Shown piece by piece: positions 46,977 to 57,027 of a DNA stretch of 64,000 bases; the first letter of the stretch is position 1; the number at the start of each line of letters is the position of its first letter. The position numbers and the translations under genes were made by a program. The notes under the pieces are model-generated. The model saw nothing but the letters and a program-made list of their open reading frames with translations. It did not search any database and was not told the origin of the DNA. The DNA lies in assembly GCF_900086715.1 (NCBI RefSeq), contig NZ_FLKH01000010.1, positions 496,001 through 560,000 of the forward strand, read 5' to 3'. This DNA comes from Gracilibacillus timonensis. Lineage in GTDB: Bacteria; Bacillota; Bacilli; Bacillales; Amphibacillaceae.

Positions 46977-47996
46977 ATGACATCAAAATCGATTATTATA
47001 CATAAGAAAACAAGCATTGCTTTCATTTTTATCGGTATGCTGGTCTTAATGGCCTCTATGATTGCGTCAGCCGTCTATGGGGCATCTGATATTCACTTCA
47101 CGACTGTATGGGAAAGTCTTATTCAGTTTGATAGCGGAAATTCGCAGCATCTCGTCATACGTGACATACGCTTACCTAGAAGTGTCGGCTCCGCTTTCGT
47201 GGGGGCTTTTCTAGCAGTGGCAGGGGCGATTATGCAAGGAATGACCAGAAACCCACTAGCATCGCCTTCTATTATGGGGGTGACCGATGGGGCAGCACTT
47301 GGTCTAGTAGTGGTGATGGCCTTTTTTCCTGCTGTTTCTTTACTCGGACAAACCTTTGCCGCCTTTGTTGGTGCAGGAATCACGGTTATTATCGTATTTT
47401 TAATTGGAAATCTATCCAAAACAGGTTTAACCCCAGTCAAATTAGCCTTAGCTGGTGTAGCAATAGGAACGTTTGTCCAATCGATCTCTTCCATTATTTC
47501 TTTGCATTTTCAATTGGAAAAAGAAATTAGTTTTTGGATCGCCGGGGGGCTCGCCAATGTATCATGGTCTTCTGTAGTTGTCCTCATCTGCACTGGGATG
47601 ATTGGTCTAGTTATTGCTTTTTTTATCTCTAACTCACTGACACTGCTCAGTTTGGGAGATGATGTCGCTACGGGTCTGGGGCAACGGAACATTCTTATTA
47701 AAGCATTTGCTATTATTGCTGTATTTATGCTAACAGGAGCTGCGGTTACCACAGCCGGCGCGGTTGGTTTCATTGGATTAATCGTACCTCACATCGTCCG
47801 TTTTTTGGTGGGTACAGCTTATAAATGGATTATTCCTGCTTCCGCTATTTTTGGTGCCGTGTTGCTTGTTGTCGCTGATATCCTGGCACGAATGGTAAAT
47901 GCGCCATTCGAGACGCCAGTTGGAGCGATCACCTCGATTATCGGGGTACCATTCTTCCTCTATTTAGCCAGAGGCAAAGGAGGGAAACAGCTATGA
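46977..47996 (+). CDS. Siderophore ABC transporter permease (FecCD family), first
   Basis: 339 residues with about 9-10 transmembrane helices. RLPRSVGSAFVGAFLAVAGAIMQGMTRNPLASP and GAVGFIGLIVPHIVR are typical of BtuC/FecCD permeases and include the ATPase-contact loop. GAAGGGG precedes ATG 46977. Its last four bases overlap the start of the second permease (ATGA). Confidence 0.93.
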   Translation: MTSKSIIIHKKTSIAFIFIGMLVLMASMIASAVYGASDIHFTTVWESLIQFDSGNSQHLVIRDIRLPRSVGSAFVGAFLAVAGAIMQGMTRNPLASPSIMGVTDGAALGLVVVMAFFPAVSLLGQTFAAFVGAGITVIIVFLIGNLSKTGLTPVKLALAGVAIGTFVQSISSIISLHFQLEKEISFWIAGGLANVSWSSVVVLICTGMIGLVIAFFISNSLTLLSLGDDVATGLGQRNILIKAFAIIAVFMLTGAAVTTAGAVGFIGLIVPHIVRFLVGTAYKWIIPASAIFGAVLLVVADILARMVNAPFETPVGAITSIIGVPFFLYLARGKGGKQL

Positions 47997-48994
47997 CAAG
48001 AAATAAATACATGCTGCTGATTATCGGTCTAATTATTGCTATTATCGCTAGTGGGTTAGTCAGCTTAAACCTAGGCGTTATTTCGATTTCTCCACTGGAA
48101 GTATGGAACACGATCACTGGTCATGGCACCAGCCAGCAGGAGCTAGTGCTCTTCCGTTTTCGCTTACCTGGGATTATCTTGGCTGTTTTGATCGGCATGG
48201 GGCTAGCCGTTTCTGGAGCAGTATTGCAATCTATTACCCAAAATGAGCTAGCCGAACCTGGAATTATTGGCATCAATGCTGGAGCTGGGTTATCGATTGT
48301 CCTATTCATCTTCTTTTTCCAACAAAATATTAGCTTGGAATCAAGTCTTTCGATATTTATCATGCCTGCCTCCGCGTTAATTGGGGCCTTTATTGCTGCT
48401 TTGATCATTTATTTATTATCATGGCGTAACGGGATTAGTCCAATCCGTCTGATACTGGTTGGAATTGGGGTTAACGCTGGATTTCATGCCGCTTTAATTA
48501 TTTTTCAATTAAAGATGAATCCACAGGATTTTAGACAGGTAACTGTTTGGCTAACTGGGGATATCTGGAGTGCAAATTGGACCTTTGTCTATGCCTTAAT
48601 TCCCTGGATATTACTATTGATTCCAATTGTTATTTGGAAATCACGCACACTCAATGTAATGAACTTAACGGATCCTGTTGCCTCTAGCTTAGGTACAAGT
48701 GTAGAACGAGAACGATTATTGCTATTATTACTTGCTGTCGGCCTTGCCGGCGCGTCGGTGGCTGCAGGAGGAGGTATTGCCTTTCTTGGATTAATCGCAC
48801 CACACATTGCTCGTAAGTTGGTTGGCCCGTTACATCAGTTTATGATTCCCGTTTCTGCCTTACTGGGAGCATTTATTGTAGTCACTGCAGATATCCTCGC
48901 TCAGAATCTATTTGCACCGACTGCTTTACCTGTGGGAATTATTATCGCATTGATGAGTGCGCCTTATTTTATCTATTTACTGTTGAAAACATAA
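47993..48994 (+). CDS. Siderophore ABC transporter permease (FecCD family), second
   Basis: 333 residues, FecCD/BtuC family. RLPGIILAVLIGMGLAVSGAVLQSITQNELAEP and GGIAFLGLIAPHIARKLVG are present. It should form the heterodimeric channel with the preceding permease. A strong hairpin follows directly. Confidence 0.93.
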   Translation: MTRNKYMLLIIGLIIAIIASGLVSLNLGVISISPLEVWNTITGHGTSQQELVLFRFRLPGIILAVLIGMGLAVSGAVLQSITQNELAEPGIIGINAGAGLSIVLFIFFFQQNISLESSLSIFIMPASALIGAFIAALIIYLLSWRNGISPIRLILVGIGVNAGFHAALIIFQLKMNPQDFRQVTVWLTGDIWSANWTFVYALIPWILLLIPIVIWKSRTLNVMNLTDPVASSLGTSVERERLLLLLLAVGLAGASVAAGGGIAFLGLIAPHIARKLVGPLHQFMIPVSALLGAFIVVTADILAQNLFAPTALPVGIIIALMSAPYFIYLLLKT

Positions 48995-48999
48995 TAAAT

Positions 49000-49025
49000 A
49001 GCCTCCTCCTAAAAAGGAGGGGGCT
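49000..49025. terminator. Bidirectional terminator between permease and MCP genes
   Basis: AGCCTCCTCCT, 4-base loop, AGGAGGGGGCT, then GTTTG. It serves the permease operon and, on the other strand, the MCP gene. Confidence 0.75.
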
Positions 49026-49031
49026 GTTTGA

Positions 49032-50720
49032 TTAGGATAGTTTAAACTTCTTCATCTCTACCTCTAATTGGTTTGCTAATTTGGACAAATGATCAGCGCT
49101 ATTAGATATTTCCTCCATTGTACCAAGCGATTGTTCCGCAGAAGCAGCCGTCTCCTCGACCCCAGCCGCAGATTCCTCCGAGACAGAAGCAATTTCCTGG
49201 ATCGCACCGTTCATGGTCCCACTTTGATCAATCATTTGTTTTAAATCGACAGCAACTTGTTGTATCTGTGTGACCATATCTTTAATCGATTGGTTAATGG
49301 CCTCAAACGATTGATTCGTTTCTTCCACCTGTTTGGATCCTTTTTCCACTTCTTGATAACCGATTTCCAAGGCATCGGCTACCCTGTTAGAGCCTGCTTG
49401 GATTCGTTTTGTAATCGTCGTTACCTTCTCAATTGATCGGGTAACCTGCTCGGCAAGTTTACGAACCTCATCAGCAACTACAGCAAAGCCCCTGCCTTCT
49501 TCACCAGCTCTGGCAGCTTCTATTGCCGCATTGAGCGCCAACAAATTGGTCTGTTCAGCAACTCCTTCAATCACTCCAACTAACGAAGTAATTTCCTTAG
49601 AGTCTTTATCCAGTTCACGAACCTGATCGACGGCTTCTTTCACCATCAAATGAATCATGTTCATTTGATCTAGCGAATTTTTCATCGATGTCTGTCCCTC
49701 TTCAGCATAATCTAATACTTGTTCTGATAATTGCACTGCCTCATCCGAACTATCCTCCGAATGCTGAATCGTCTGCAGAAAGGTTTCCATTTTTTCCGAA
49801 AGCTCACTTGCACTATTAGCTTGCGCCTCCGCACCATCGGCAAGCTCTTCCATCGTTGTGGCGATTTGACTGCTTCCCTCTCTTACTTCATTAGCCGATT
49901 GATCAAGTCCAGCACTTTGTTTGCTAACTTGTGAGGTAACCGACTGTGCATTTTGCAACAAGGAACCCAGTCTTTGTTTCATTTGATTAGTGCTCTTTGT
50001 TAATTGACCGATCTCATCTTTTCGCTTCGTTTGTAAGTCCTGGCCGGTTAAGTCGCCCTCAGCGAATTGATTTAAGCTTGTGGTAATACGTTTTAAAGGG
50101 AGTCCAATATGGCGTCCCATCAATATACCAATCACAATTGCTATGACCTCAGCAGCAATCAGCACCACTGATAATTGATTTCTACTAGTTGTAAAATGGT
50201 CATTGTTTTCTTGATTTGCTGCTTCTACTTCCACCCTCATTTGATCGGATAAAGCCGTTAAATCTTCACTGGCAGGATGAAAATATTGCCCGCCCGCTTG
50301 CAGCCCCTCTTGTGCCTCTTCGTACTGTCCATTACCAACTAGCGTGATATTATTTCGTACGATTTCGGCAAAACGGCTCCAATTCTCGTCAAAATTTTGA
50401 TAATACTCGCTTGATTGATTACTAAACGCAATCTGTTCAAATCCTTCTAGTAATTGATCAATTTCTTGCAAATTCTCTTCCGCTACTTCTGTTGCAGCCG
50501 GGTCCTCATTCAATACCGATGTTAGCATATTCACTCTGGTATTCTCTGTCAATTTGACGATTCGGTTTAAGTCATTTAGCGGGACCACTTGTTCATTATA
50601 CATATCTGTTGCATTGTTATTAATCGTAGTCAACGCCAAATAGGAACTAACACCCGCTATTATTAATATAGCTAAAATCGCTATGTATGAAACCATTAAT
50701 TTACCAGTGATTTTCATCAT
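49032..50720 (-). CDS. Methyl-accepting chemotaxis protein
   Basis: 562 residues. Transmembrane helix 1 (residues 9-30), an extracellular four-helix-bundle ligand domain (about 31-185, 4HB_MCP type), helix 2 (about 186-207), HAMP (about 208-262) and a long cytoplasmic signalling domain whose hairpin tip reads [37 protein letters not shown] in sequence segments. GAGGGATA precedes two ATGs. It is a monocistronic receptor; no ligand can be deduced. Membrane-located, expected to signal to CheW/CheA. Confidence 0.95.
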   Translation of the reverse strand: MMKITGKLMVSYIAILAILIIAGVSSYLALTTINNNATDMYNEQVVPLNDLNRIVKLTENTRVNMLTSVLNEDPAATEVAEENLQEIDQLLEGFEQIAFSNQSSEYYQNFDENWSRFAEIVRNNITLVGNGQYEEAQEGLQAGGQYFHPASEDLTALSDQMRVEVEAANQENNDHFTTSRNQLSVVLIAAEVIAIVIGILMGRHIGLPLKRITTSLNQFAEGDLTGQDLQTKRKDEIGQLTKSTNQMKQRLGSLLQNAQSVTSQVSKQSAGLDQSANEVREGSSQIATTMEELADGAEAQANSASELSEKMETFLQTIQHSEDSSDEAVQLSEQVLDYAEEGQTSMKNSLDQMNMIHLMVKEAVDQVRELDKDSKEITSLVGVIEGVAEQTNLLALNAAIEAARAGEEGRGFAVVADEVRKLAEQVTRSIEKVTTITKRIQAGSNRVADALEIGYQEVEKGSKQVEETNQSFEAINQSIKDMVTQIQQVAVDLKQMIDQSGTMNGAIQEIASVSEESAAGVEETAASAEQSLGTMEEISNSADHLSKLANQLEVEMKKFKLS

Positions 50721-50898
50721 TATCCCTCTTTATCCATCGATAGATCCTTCACCACCAAGACCTACCTATTTCACTCTCATGGAGGAATATGTGAAATCAT
50801 CGTTCATTGCTAGTAAAAGGTAGCTATATAGTAACACTTTTTTTGCTTATTTTCTATCTTTTTTGATAATAAATGACTATATTTTCATAATAGATAAG

Positions 50899-50926
50899 AA
50901 AACCAACAGTCCGCCAACTGCTGGTT
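50899..50926 (-). terminator. Terminator after the FAH-family gene
   Basis: AACCA(A)CAGT, short loop, ACTG(C)TGGTT; one internal mismatch, followed by a T-rich run on the minus strand. Confidence 0.6.
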
Positions 50927-50935
50927 CTATCGTTA

Positions 50936-51856
50936 CTATGGTTTATCTACTACAATATTCTCCAATTGGCCAATTCCTTCAATCTCCATCGTTACCACGT
51001 CACCATCTTCTAATAACTTCGGTGGATCCATGGCCAGCCCTACCCCATCTGGCGTACCGGTCATAATCATATCCCCCGGCTCCAACGTGATCAAATGACT
51101 GATAAATTCAATTAAATAAGGTATATCGAAAATAAAGTGCTTCGTATTCGAAGATTGCCGCTTCACCCCGTTGACAAACGATTCGATCTTAACATTGCAT
51201 GGGTCGGGCACGTCATCTTTCGTAACCAGCCACGGCCCAAAGGGAGTCGTATGATCCAAAGATTTTCCTTGTAACCATTGCGGTGTTCGTTTCTGTAAAT
51301 CTCTTGCCGTCACATCATTACCGATTGTGTATCCAGCAATATGTTCTAATGCTTCTTCTTTGGAAACCTTGCTCGCCTTTTTCCCCATTACGACAGTTAA
51401 TTCTACTTCATAGTCTAGCTGCTTCGTTTCTGACGACTTATGAATGGAGTCTTCCGGCCCAATGATAGCATTAGTAAATTTGGAGAAAAGCACGGGATGA
51501 CTCGGAAGTTCTCTTCCCATTTCTGCCACATGATCTGCATAATTAACCCCAACACAAATGACCTTGCCAGGATTAGGGACTGGAGTCATTAGCTTCACTT
51601 CGGAGCGATTAAACATGCACGGCGTTTTATGGTGTTCAAGTTGTGCAATGATCTCTTGCGCCAATGTAATATGCAGAGCTGCATTTGCATAAAACACATC
51701 TGGTTCTGCGGCAATCGGAAAGGTATTCGAATCAATGACACCTAACTCTTTTAGTTCAGCTTGAGCAGTAGCCAGGTCAGCAACTTGTCCACCTGTCATC
51801 ACGCCCATTCGACTGGTTGCAAACGGATGCTTTAAGCAATAATGCACTATTTTCAT
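50936..51856 (-). CDS. Fumarylacetoacetate hydrolase family protein
   Basis: 306 residues. The FAH C-terminal domain is complete: CVGVNYADHVAEMG, KFTNAIIGPEDSI, metal ligands in LDYEVELTVVMGKK, GYTIGNDVTARDLQ, and MTGTPDGVGLAMDPP. Such proteins are diverse: 2-hydroxyhepta-2,4-diene-dioate isomerases, acylpyruvases and 2,4-diketo-3-deoxy-sugar-acid hydrolases. It is a single gene. With so many sugar genes around, a diketo-deoxy-sugar-acid hydrolase is possible, but this is inference. Confidence 0.9.
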   Translation of the reverse strand: MKIVHYCLKHPFATSRMGVMTGGQVADLATAQAELKELGVIDSNTFPIAAEPDVFYANAALHITLAQEIIAQLEHHKTPCMFNRSEVKLMTPVPNPGKVICVGVNYADHVAEMGRELPSHPVLFSKFTNAIIGPEDSIHKSSETKQLDYEVELTVVMGKKASKVSKEEALEHIAGYTIGNDVTARDLQKRTPQWLQGKSLDHTTPFGPWLVTKDDVPDPCNVKIESFVNGVKRQSSNTKHFIFDIPYLIEFISHLITLEPGDMIMTGTPDGVGLAMDPPKLLEDGDVVTMEIEGIGQLENIVVDKP

Positions 51857-51949
51857 AACGATATTCCTCCTTTTCCTTATATTAACACGACAAGGTTCGC
51901 ATTACTATGAATACTATCGCCCTATACCTCCATCTGGATGACGAGCAGG

Positions 51950-53101
51950 TCAAGACCGACGAGTCCTAAGCCCATGATAGATGATAAGCAACACTACCCC
52001 TATGGTTGTTAGACCGCCCATTAATAGATATAACGTACTCCCGCCAAGGTGATCGATAACCCAGCCTCCTGCCAATGAGCCAATAATGCCAGATACTCCA
52101 ATAAATACCGATGCGAAAATTAGATGACCAGTTCCTTGAAGCATAGCTGGAATCAAACGAGTAATATAATAAAACGCCGTCACATAAAACACGCCGAAAG
52201 TAAACCCATGTAAAAATTGTAAGGAGACAATCCATAAAGGATCCTCTACCAGACCATATACATACCAGCGCAAGGAAAAGAGCATCGCTGCACCGATAAT
52301 GAAAACTAATGGATGATACTTCCTAAACCACCACCCTGCTGTAGCAAAAACAATCGCCTCACTGGTCACACCAGCAAACCAAGCGAACCCCACCATATCT
52401 TCTGAACCACCTAATGAGGCAATATAAATACCAATAAAGCTATCGTTCGTCCGATGGGAGATGGTAATAAACATAATCAAGAGGAGAAAAATCACATATG
52501 GTTTGGTTTTCAATAATAGGCCGACATCTTTAAGCTGGATAGGTGGTGTCTCTACTTTTACATCCACAATACGTGTACTAACGATAAAAGCTGCCGCTGC
52601 CACAATCAAATATGGCCATACAATGTACTGAATACCTGTCCTTGCTAACACCTCTCCTACCACCAGCGAGGAAGTAGCAAAACCAATCGATCCCCATGTT
52701 CGTATCGAACCAAAAGAAACACCCAACTGATCCGCACGCCGTTGAGCCAAACTGTCACTTAAGGCTCCAACTGGTGACGAAAAGAAGAAGAAAACTGCCG
52801 CTAAAGGCAAGAGTAATGATAACGCATTCATCTGTAAAAAGAAAAAGCTGCTAACTAATACCCCGATTAAGCAAAGCATTAAAATCTTCTTAACCGTTTG
52901 ATGTTTATCACTCATATAGCCCCAATAAGGCTGTGAAAATATAGCGGCTAAGGGTCCAATCGCCATGACCCAGCCAATTTCTGTACCGGAAAGCCCCTCT
53001 GCTTGCAAATACAAGGGCAAGAAACTCACGATAATCGTATTGGCACCATGAAAGCAAAATAATAGCATTCTCAAAGGTATGGTTGACTCTCCATGCGCCA
53101 A
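51950..53101 (-). CDS. MFS transporter (MFS_1-like / PPP type)
   Basis: 383 residues with 12 predicted helices. FLPLYLQAEGLSGTEIGWVMA and QPYWGYMSDKHQTVKKIL, then GSIRTWGSIGFA, match the MFS_1-like group that includes phenylpropionate and nucleoside/lactose-type permeases. TTG 53101 has AAAGGGG about 9 bp upstream; the next ATG is eleven codons in. Divergent from an AraC-type regulator, which may control it. Substrate unknown. Confidence 0.85.
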   Translation of the reverse strand: MAHGESTIPLRMLLFCFHGANTIIVSFLPLYLQAEGLSGTEIGWVMAIGPLAAIFSQPYWGYMSDKHQTVKKILMLCLIGVLVSSFFFLQMNALSLLLPLAAVFFFFSSPVGALSDSLAQRRADQLGVSFGSIRTWGSIGFATSSLVVGEVLARTGIQYIVWPYLIVAAAAFIVSTRIVDVKVETPPIQLKDVGLLLKTKPYVIFLLLIMFITISHRTNDSFIGIYIASLGGSEDMVGFAWFAGVTSEAIVFATAGWWFRKYHPLVFIIGAAMLFSLRWYVYGLVEDPLWIVSLQFLHGFTFGVFYVTAFYYITRLIPAMLQGTGHLIFASVFIGVSGIIGSLAGGWVIDHLGGSTLYLLMGGLTTIGVVLLIIYHGLRTRRS

Positions 53102-53293
53102 GTAATCCGCCCCTTTCTTTAATATGTACTAATAACTTTCTATTATAGGGTTTATTATGGATAAAGGGAAGGGGGAATAGCTAAAAAGAGCGAACAATCG
53201 TGTGAACGCGGGAGTTTGGAATGGCTTATTTTTATCCCATTCTTCAACTAAAAAACTCGCTTGTGATATACTTATAGATATCAATATGCAGGT

Positions 53294-54145
53294 ATGGGGT
53301 TGATTAAATTAATGGATAAGTTAAGTATATTCGATGAACTTTCAGAACTTGTCATACTTCAAATAAATTCTTGTAACGAAGTCGTACAGCCGAACAGCTG
53401 GATCGAACGAAGACAACATAAAGATTACGACTTATGGTGTATTCAAGAAGGTCAGGTAGAAATAAATATTCACGAAAACGTATATACCGCTTCTGCAGGA
53501 GACGTGATTCTTTTTAGTCCTAAAATAGCCTATACAGCCACCACCCAAAGCAACCAGTGCCGATTTATCTATACGCACTTTCACCTTAGCTTAGGCAACC
53601 AACAACAAATATTAGACCATTTTCAATTAGCAGGTATTTTTGATCATAGCCTTGCTGTGGAGGAAATCCGTCTTTTTACAGAGACATACAATCAATATAA
53701 ACAACATATACCTATGTCCGAAATGCGATTAAAAGGGTGTTTAACCATACTACTCTCCAAAATGATGGAACAACACGCCCGTCAGAACTATCAAGGTAAT
53801 TTTATACAACAGACTGCCCATCAGAAGCAAACCAAATATTTGGATAAGCTTCAATCCGTATTTCACTTTGTTCATAAACACCTTCATCTGCCAATCAGAG
53901 TGAAAGAATTAGCGGCCATTGCAGGAATGTCGGAAAAATACTTTATTATTTATTTTAAACAAACACTTGGTGTAACACCGGGACACTACATTTATCAATT
54001 GAAAATGAACCGTGCCAGAGAGTTGCTATATACTAAGTGTTATTCTATTCAACAAATTGCAAATATGCTCGGATATCCTGATCCATATAGCTTCTCTAAA
54101 GCTTTTAAAAAATATTATAATGTGCCACCATCAGAGTTTGTTTAG
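53294..54145 (+). CDS. AraC-family regulator with cupin-type sensor
   Basis: About 283 residues. N-terminal cupin-like sugar-sensing domain (DLWCIQEGQVEINIHENVYTA in pieces), C-terminal double HTH (VKELAAIAGMSEKYFIIYFKQTLGVTPGHYI and IQQIANMLGYPDPYSFSKAFKKYYNVPPSEF). ATG 53294 has a weak GCAGG site; ATG 53312 with GGGG upstream is an alternative. It lies between the divergent MFS gene and the convergent GH2 gene, so both are candidate targets. Confidence 0.88.
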   Translation: MGLIKLMDKLSIFDELSELVILQINSCNEVVQPNSWIERRQHKDYDLWCIQEGQVEINIHENVYTASAGDVILFSPKIAYTATTQSNQCRFIYTHFHLSLGNQQQILDHFQLAGIFDHSLAVEEIRLFTETYNQYKQHIPMSEMRLKGCLTILLSKMMEQHARQNYQGNFIQQTAHQKQTKYLDKLQSVFHFVHKHLHLPIRVKELAAIAGMSEKYFIIYFKQTLGVTPGHYIYQLKMNRARELLYTKCYSIQQIANMLGYPDPYSFSKAFKKYYNVPPSEFV

Positions 54146-54181
54146 CCTAACTATTTTAGTAGTCTATTTGATCAACCAAAA

Positions 54182-54218
54182 CCCCCAATCGTTCGGTCAG
54201 TTATCAAACGATTGGGGG
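54182..54218. terminator. Bidirectional terminator between the AraC and GH2 genes
   Basis: Perfect 12-bp arms (CCCCCAATCGTT and complement) with a 13-base loop and an A-run to the left. Confidence 0.85.
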
Positions 54219-54233
54219 GCCTTCTCTCATTTA

Positions 54234-55916
54234 TTAAAACGAATCTGGATAGGCATGGAATATATCTTTTACCGTATGATATGCAAGCTTTTCTCTCCGG
54301 TACGTATCCACTAACCCTTTATTATTTTGCGATTTTGGCCTTACATGAAACCAACCCGGATCCACTCTGCAGTCTGCATATTGCCACATAATCACACCGC
54401 TCATGTCTGCATCCGACAAAATGGCATTCAATTGTTCTGTCAGTGCATATTGCTGGTATTCTTCTGTCCATTTCTCTTGATGATTACTCCGATTCCCATA
54501 GATGGCACCAGCTCCGATTTCACTAATCAATAGTGGTTTACCAGCCCCATCCGAACTGTCCACAAAACGTTTCAAATGGGCTAATGCTTCAGTGACTGGC
54601 GTATCGTGATACCAGCGTGGGTATATGTTAAAAGATACAATATCAACAAGATCCAGACATAAATCAGAACCAATGTGACCTTCCAAACTAGCAAAAGATA
54701 CCGGACGGCTGGAATCAAGACTTTTAATACATTCAAATTGCTTTTTATAACAATATCTACCAAACTCTGTATTGCTCACACATTCGTTTAAAATTCCCCA
54801 CACATAGATCGAGGGATGGTTGATGTGATGTTCAATCATTTCATGAATACAATCCAAACTTTGCCTTTCGAAGTTTTTGTGTCTCATTTGTTCTTCATTT
54901 AAACCTCTTGCATGCGCTTCCTCCCACACTAATATCCCGTTCTCATCACACAAATCCAGGAATCGTTCGTCATTTGGATAATGGCTCGTGCGAATACAAT
55001 TGGCACCTAATGACTTAATTAATTCGATATCTCGATACATGGCTTCCATAGGTACTGCATTCCCAAATTCTGCATAATCTTCGTGGCGGTTTACTCCTTT
55101 GATGACCACTTTTTCACCGTTAAATAGAATATCTTTTCCGCTTACGGTTATTTCTCGAAAGCCGACTCGGTCGATTTTATCGTCGATCACCTGATCATTA
55201 TAGGAAAGCTCCGCAACCATTGCATACAACTTAGGGTCTTCTAACGTGTAAGAAAGGGCACGAGGAAAAACAACATCCCTTTCTAACAATGTGTCAACAT
55301 TAGAGCGAAACACTTGATCGACAAAGGAAAGCTGTTCATCACCAATCTTTACGTTTAATGTACCCTCCTTTTGTTCCTTAGAAAGATTAGATACGGTCGC
55401 ACTTATCGTTGCATGCCACTGATCATCCTTCCAATATGGAATGAAATGAACATGTTTAATAAATAGCTCGTCTAACGCTTCCAACACGATTGGTCGGGTG
55501 ATTCCCCCATATGAATAATAATCGTTACTTACATGTAAAGCAGACTCCTCGTGAAAAGAATTATCTACTTTTATCTCCAGTGTATGCTCTCCGTAAGGTA
55601 TATCCTGTAAATTAACGCTAAATTCCGTATACGCATTATAATGGTAGGCAACCTCTTCCTGATCTAAATAAATATGTGCGGTGTGACTAATCCCTTTACA
55701 TACCAAACGTACATTACCACCAAAGGTTATTTTCTTCGAATACAGAGCCTTCCCTTTGTAAGAAGACAGGTTGGGGTTACTTTCCCAACAACTAGGAACA
55801 AGCATTTGACACGCTTCTTGTTTTTCCTCATCCGCATTCAAAGTGTGGAAATCCCATATAGGGTCAAGTTGGATTTCTTTACGTACCACATGATCTTGAA
55901 ATAATCTCGTATTCAT
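54234..55916 (-). CDS. Glycoside hydrolase family 2 (beta-glucuronidase/beta-galactosidase type)
   Basis: 560 residues: sugar-binding jelly roll (residues 1-165), Ig-like domain (about 166-265) and TIM barrel. Catalytic acid/base Glu in WGILNECVSN, nucleophile Glu in LLISEIGAGAIYG; GVNRHEDYAEFGNAVP and NCIRTSHYPNDERFLDLCDENGILVW are GH2 signatures. Short length and the GAGAIYG context fit beta-glucuronidases more than LacZ, which would link it to uxaC, but this is not certain. No signal peptide. Probably controlled by the adjacent AraC-type protein. Confidence 0.88.
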   Translation of the reverse strand: MNTRLFQDHVVRKEIQLDPIWDFHTLNADEEKQEACQMLVPSCWESNPNLSSYKGKALYSKKITFGGNVRLVCKGISHTAHIYLDQEEVAYHYNAYTEFSVNLQDIPYGEHTLEIKVDNSFHEESALHVSNDYYSYGGITRPIVLEALDELFIKHVHFIPYWKDDQWHATISATVSNLSKEQKEGTLNVKIGDEQLSFVDQVFRSNVDTLLERDVVFPRALSYTLEDPKLYAMVAELSYNDQVIDDKIDRVGFREITVSGKDILFNGEKVVIKGVNRHEDYAEFGNAVPMEAMYRDIELIKSLGANCIRTSHYPNDERFLDLCDENGILVWEEAHARGLNEEQMRHKNFERQSLDCIHEMIEHHINHPSIYVWGILNECVSNTEFGRYCYKKQFECIKSLDSSRPVSFASLEGHIGSDLCLDLVDIVSFNIYPRWYHDTPVTEALAHLKRFVDSSDGAGKPLLISEIGAGAIYGNRSNHQEKWTEEYQQYALTEQLNAILSDADMSGVIMWQYADCRVDPGWFHVRPKSQNNKGLVDTYRREKLAYHTVKDIFHAYPDSF

Positions 55917-56392
55917 ATTTCCCCTCCGCTTTATTGCTGCTAGTCATACACCTTTGATAACTATTAGGATGCTTATGTTCTCCTGCCATTTAAATAGCTT
56001 TTTCCAATCAAAGGATATATCAACGATTATACAAGCGTTTTTCACACATCAACATGCCAATAAGTTTGATTAACATGTCAAATAGTTTGAATGAAGGGAG
56101 ATAAACTACCAAAATCACTAGTATTGTTTGATGTTACTCATTTATTGTACATTTAATGTAAGTTATCCCCTGTAAAACATTTTCTTCTTTCTTCTTAGCT
56201 CTGTCTTAACGCAGCGTTCAAATAACATACACTTGGTGCTAACCGATTACCTTCTCTTTCAGTAGTAACAGTATATACTATTCCCAATAGATGGTATAAT
56301 AATTAGAAATAGTCAATTGTCCACAAACACTTGTCCAATTTGAATAACTACCGGATTTCATTTAAGGAGGGTTTTGTTACACAGGGGAGAAT
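55917..56392. other. Gene-free spacer upstream of the GH2 gene
   Basis: Contains near-identical GTTTGATTAACATGTCAAATAGTTTGAA-like half-repeats around 56064-56092 (AGTTTGA twice, with ACATGT between), possible AraC-type direct repeats, and TATAAT-like elements on the minus strand near 56024-56029. No coding frame is evident. Confidence 0.45.
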
Positions 56393-56822
56393 TTGATGTT
56401 ACCTTTATACGCACGAGGGTTTATCAATGGTACAACTGATAGTCCCGAATTTACTGTTGCAGGTGTTTTGTTATTTACTAAGTATCCTATACGTTATTTC
56501 CCCAGTTCAAGGATTCGTTTTTTAAGATTTGAGGGAAGTAAAGAAGAAGTTGGAACAGAAATGAATATAGTAAAACAAGAATAATACATTAATTACAAAT
56601 GAATGGAACAGTTTGACAAAGGAAGAGCAAACGGCTGTTGAATATATCTATGGCAGAGGTCTGTTAACAACCAAAACACTTTCAAATAAAATTGAAAGAA
56701 GTCCAAATTATTCAAAGAAGATTCTTGATAATTTAACAAATAAGGGAATATTAAAATTAGTGAGATCTTCCATTAACGACCCCAATCAGCATTACAAATT
56801 AATTACTAATGATTCAGATTAA
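56393..56822 (+). pseudogene. Remnant of an AlbA_2/Schlafen-type ATP-binding regulator
   Basis: Two short frames are pieces of one larger protein. The first (56393-56584) has AGVLLFTKYPIRYFPSSRIRFLRFEG and TEMNIVKQE, characteristic of the region following the AlbA_2 domain. The second (56613-56822) carries the C-terminal winged HTH (LSNKIERSPNYSKKILDNL and a following wing). The N-terminal AlbA_2 domain and the middle part are gone, and the two parts are in different frames separated by stops. Confidence 0.65.
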
Positions 56823-56974
56823 ACAGTTCGCATATAAAAGGCAAAGGTTCGCACGGGGATATTAATATTACATAACCTTCCCTAAAAAATGTAGTTTGGT
56901 TAATCTGCAACAAAGTTAACAAATACAAAGAAAACTCAAGTAAAAGCAGCAACTCCTCTATTTTCAACAAAACT

Positions 56975-57008
56975 AAGCGATTCATCTTCATTGTAAAATG
57001 AATCGCTT
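56975..57008 (-). terminator. Terminator after the CAP-domain gene
   Basis: Perfect 11-bp arms (AAGCGATTCAT and complement) with a 12-base loop. The minus strand continues AGTTTTGTT. Confidence 0.7.
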
Positions 57009-57027
57009 GTACATCAAACAAAAAATA

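Noticed and set aside
56010-56045. GTGAAAAACGCTTGTA upstream of the GH2 gene as a cre site
   Set aside because: The TG and AA are one base out of register with the central CG, so it does not fit the consensus.
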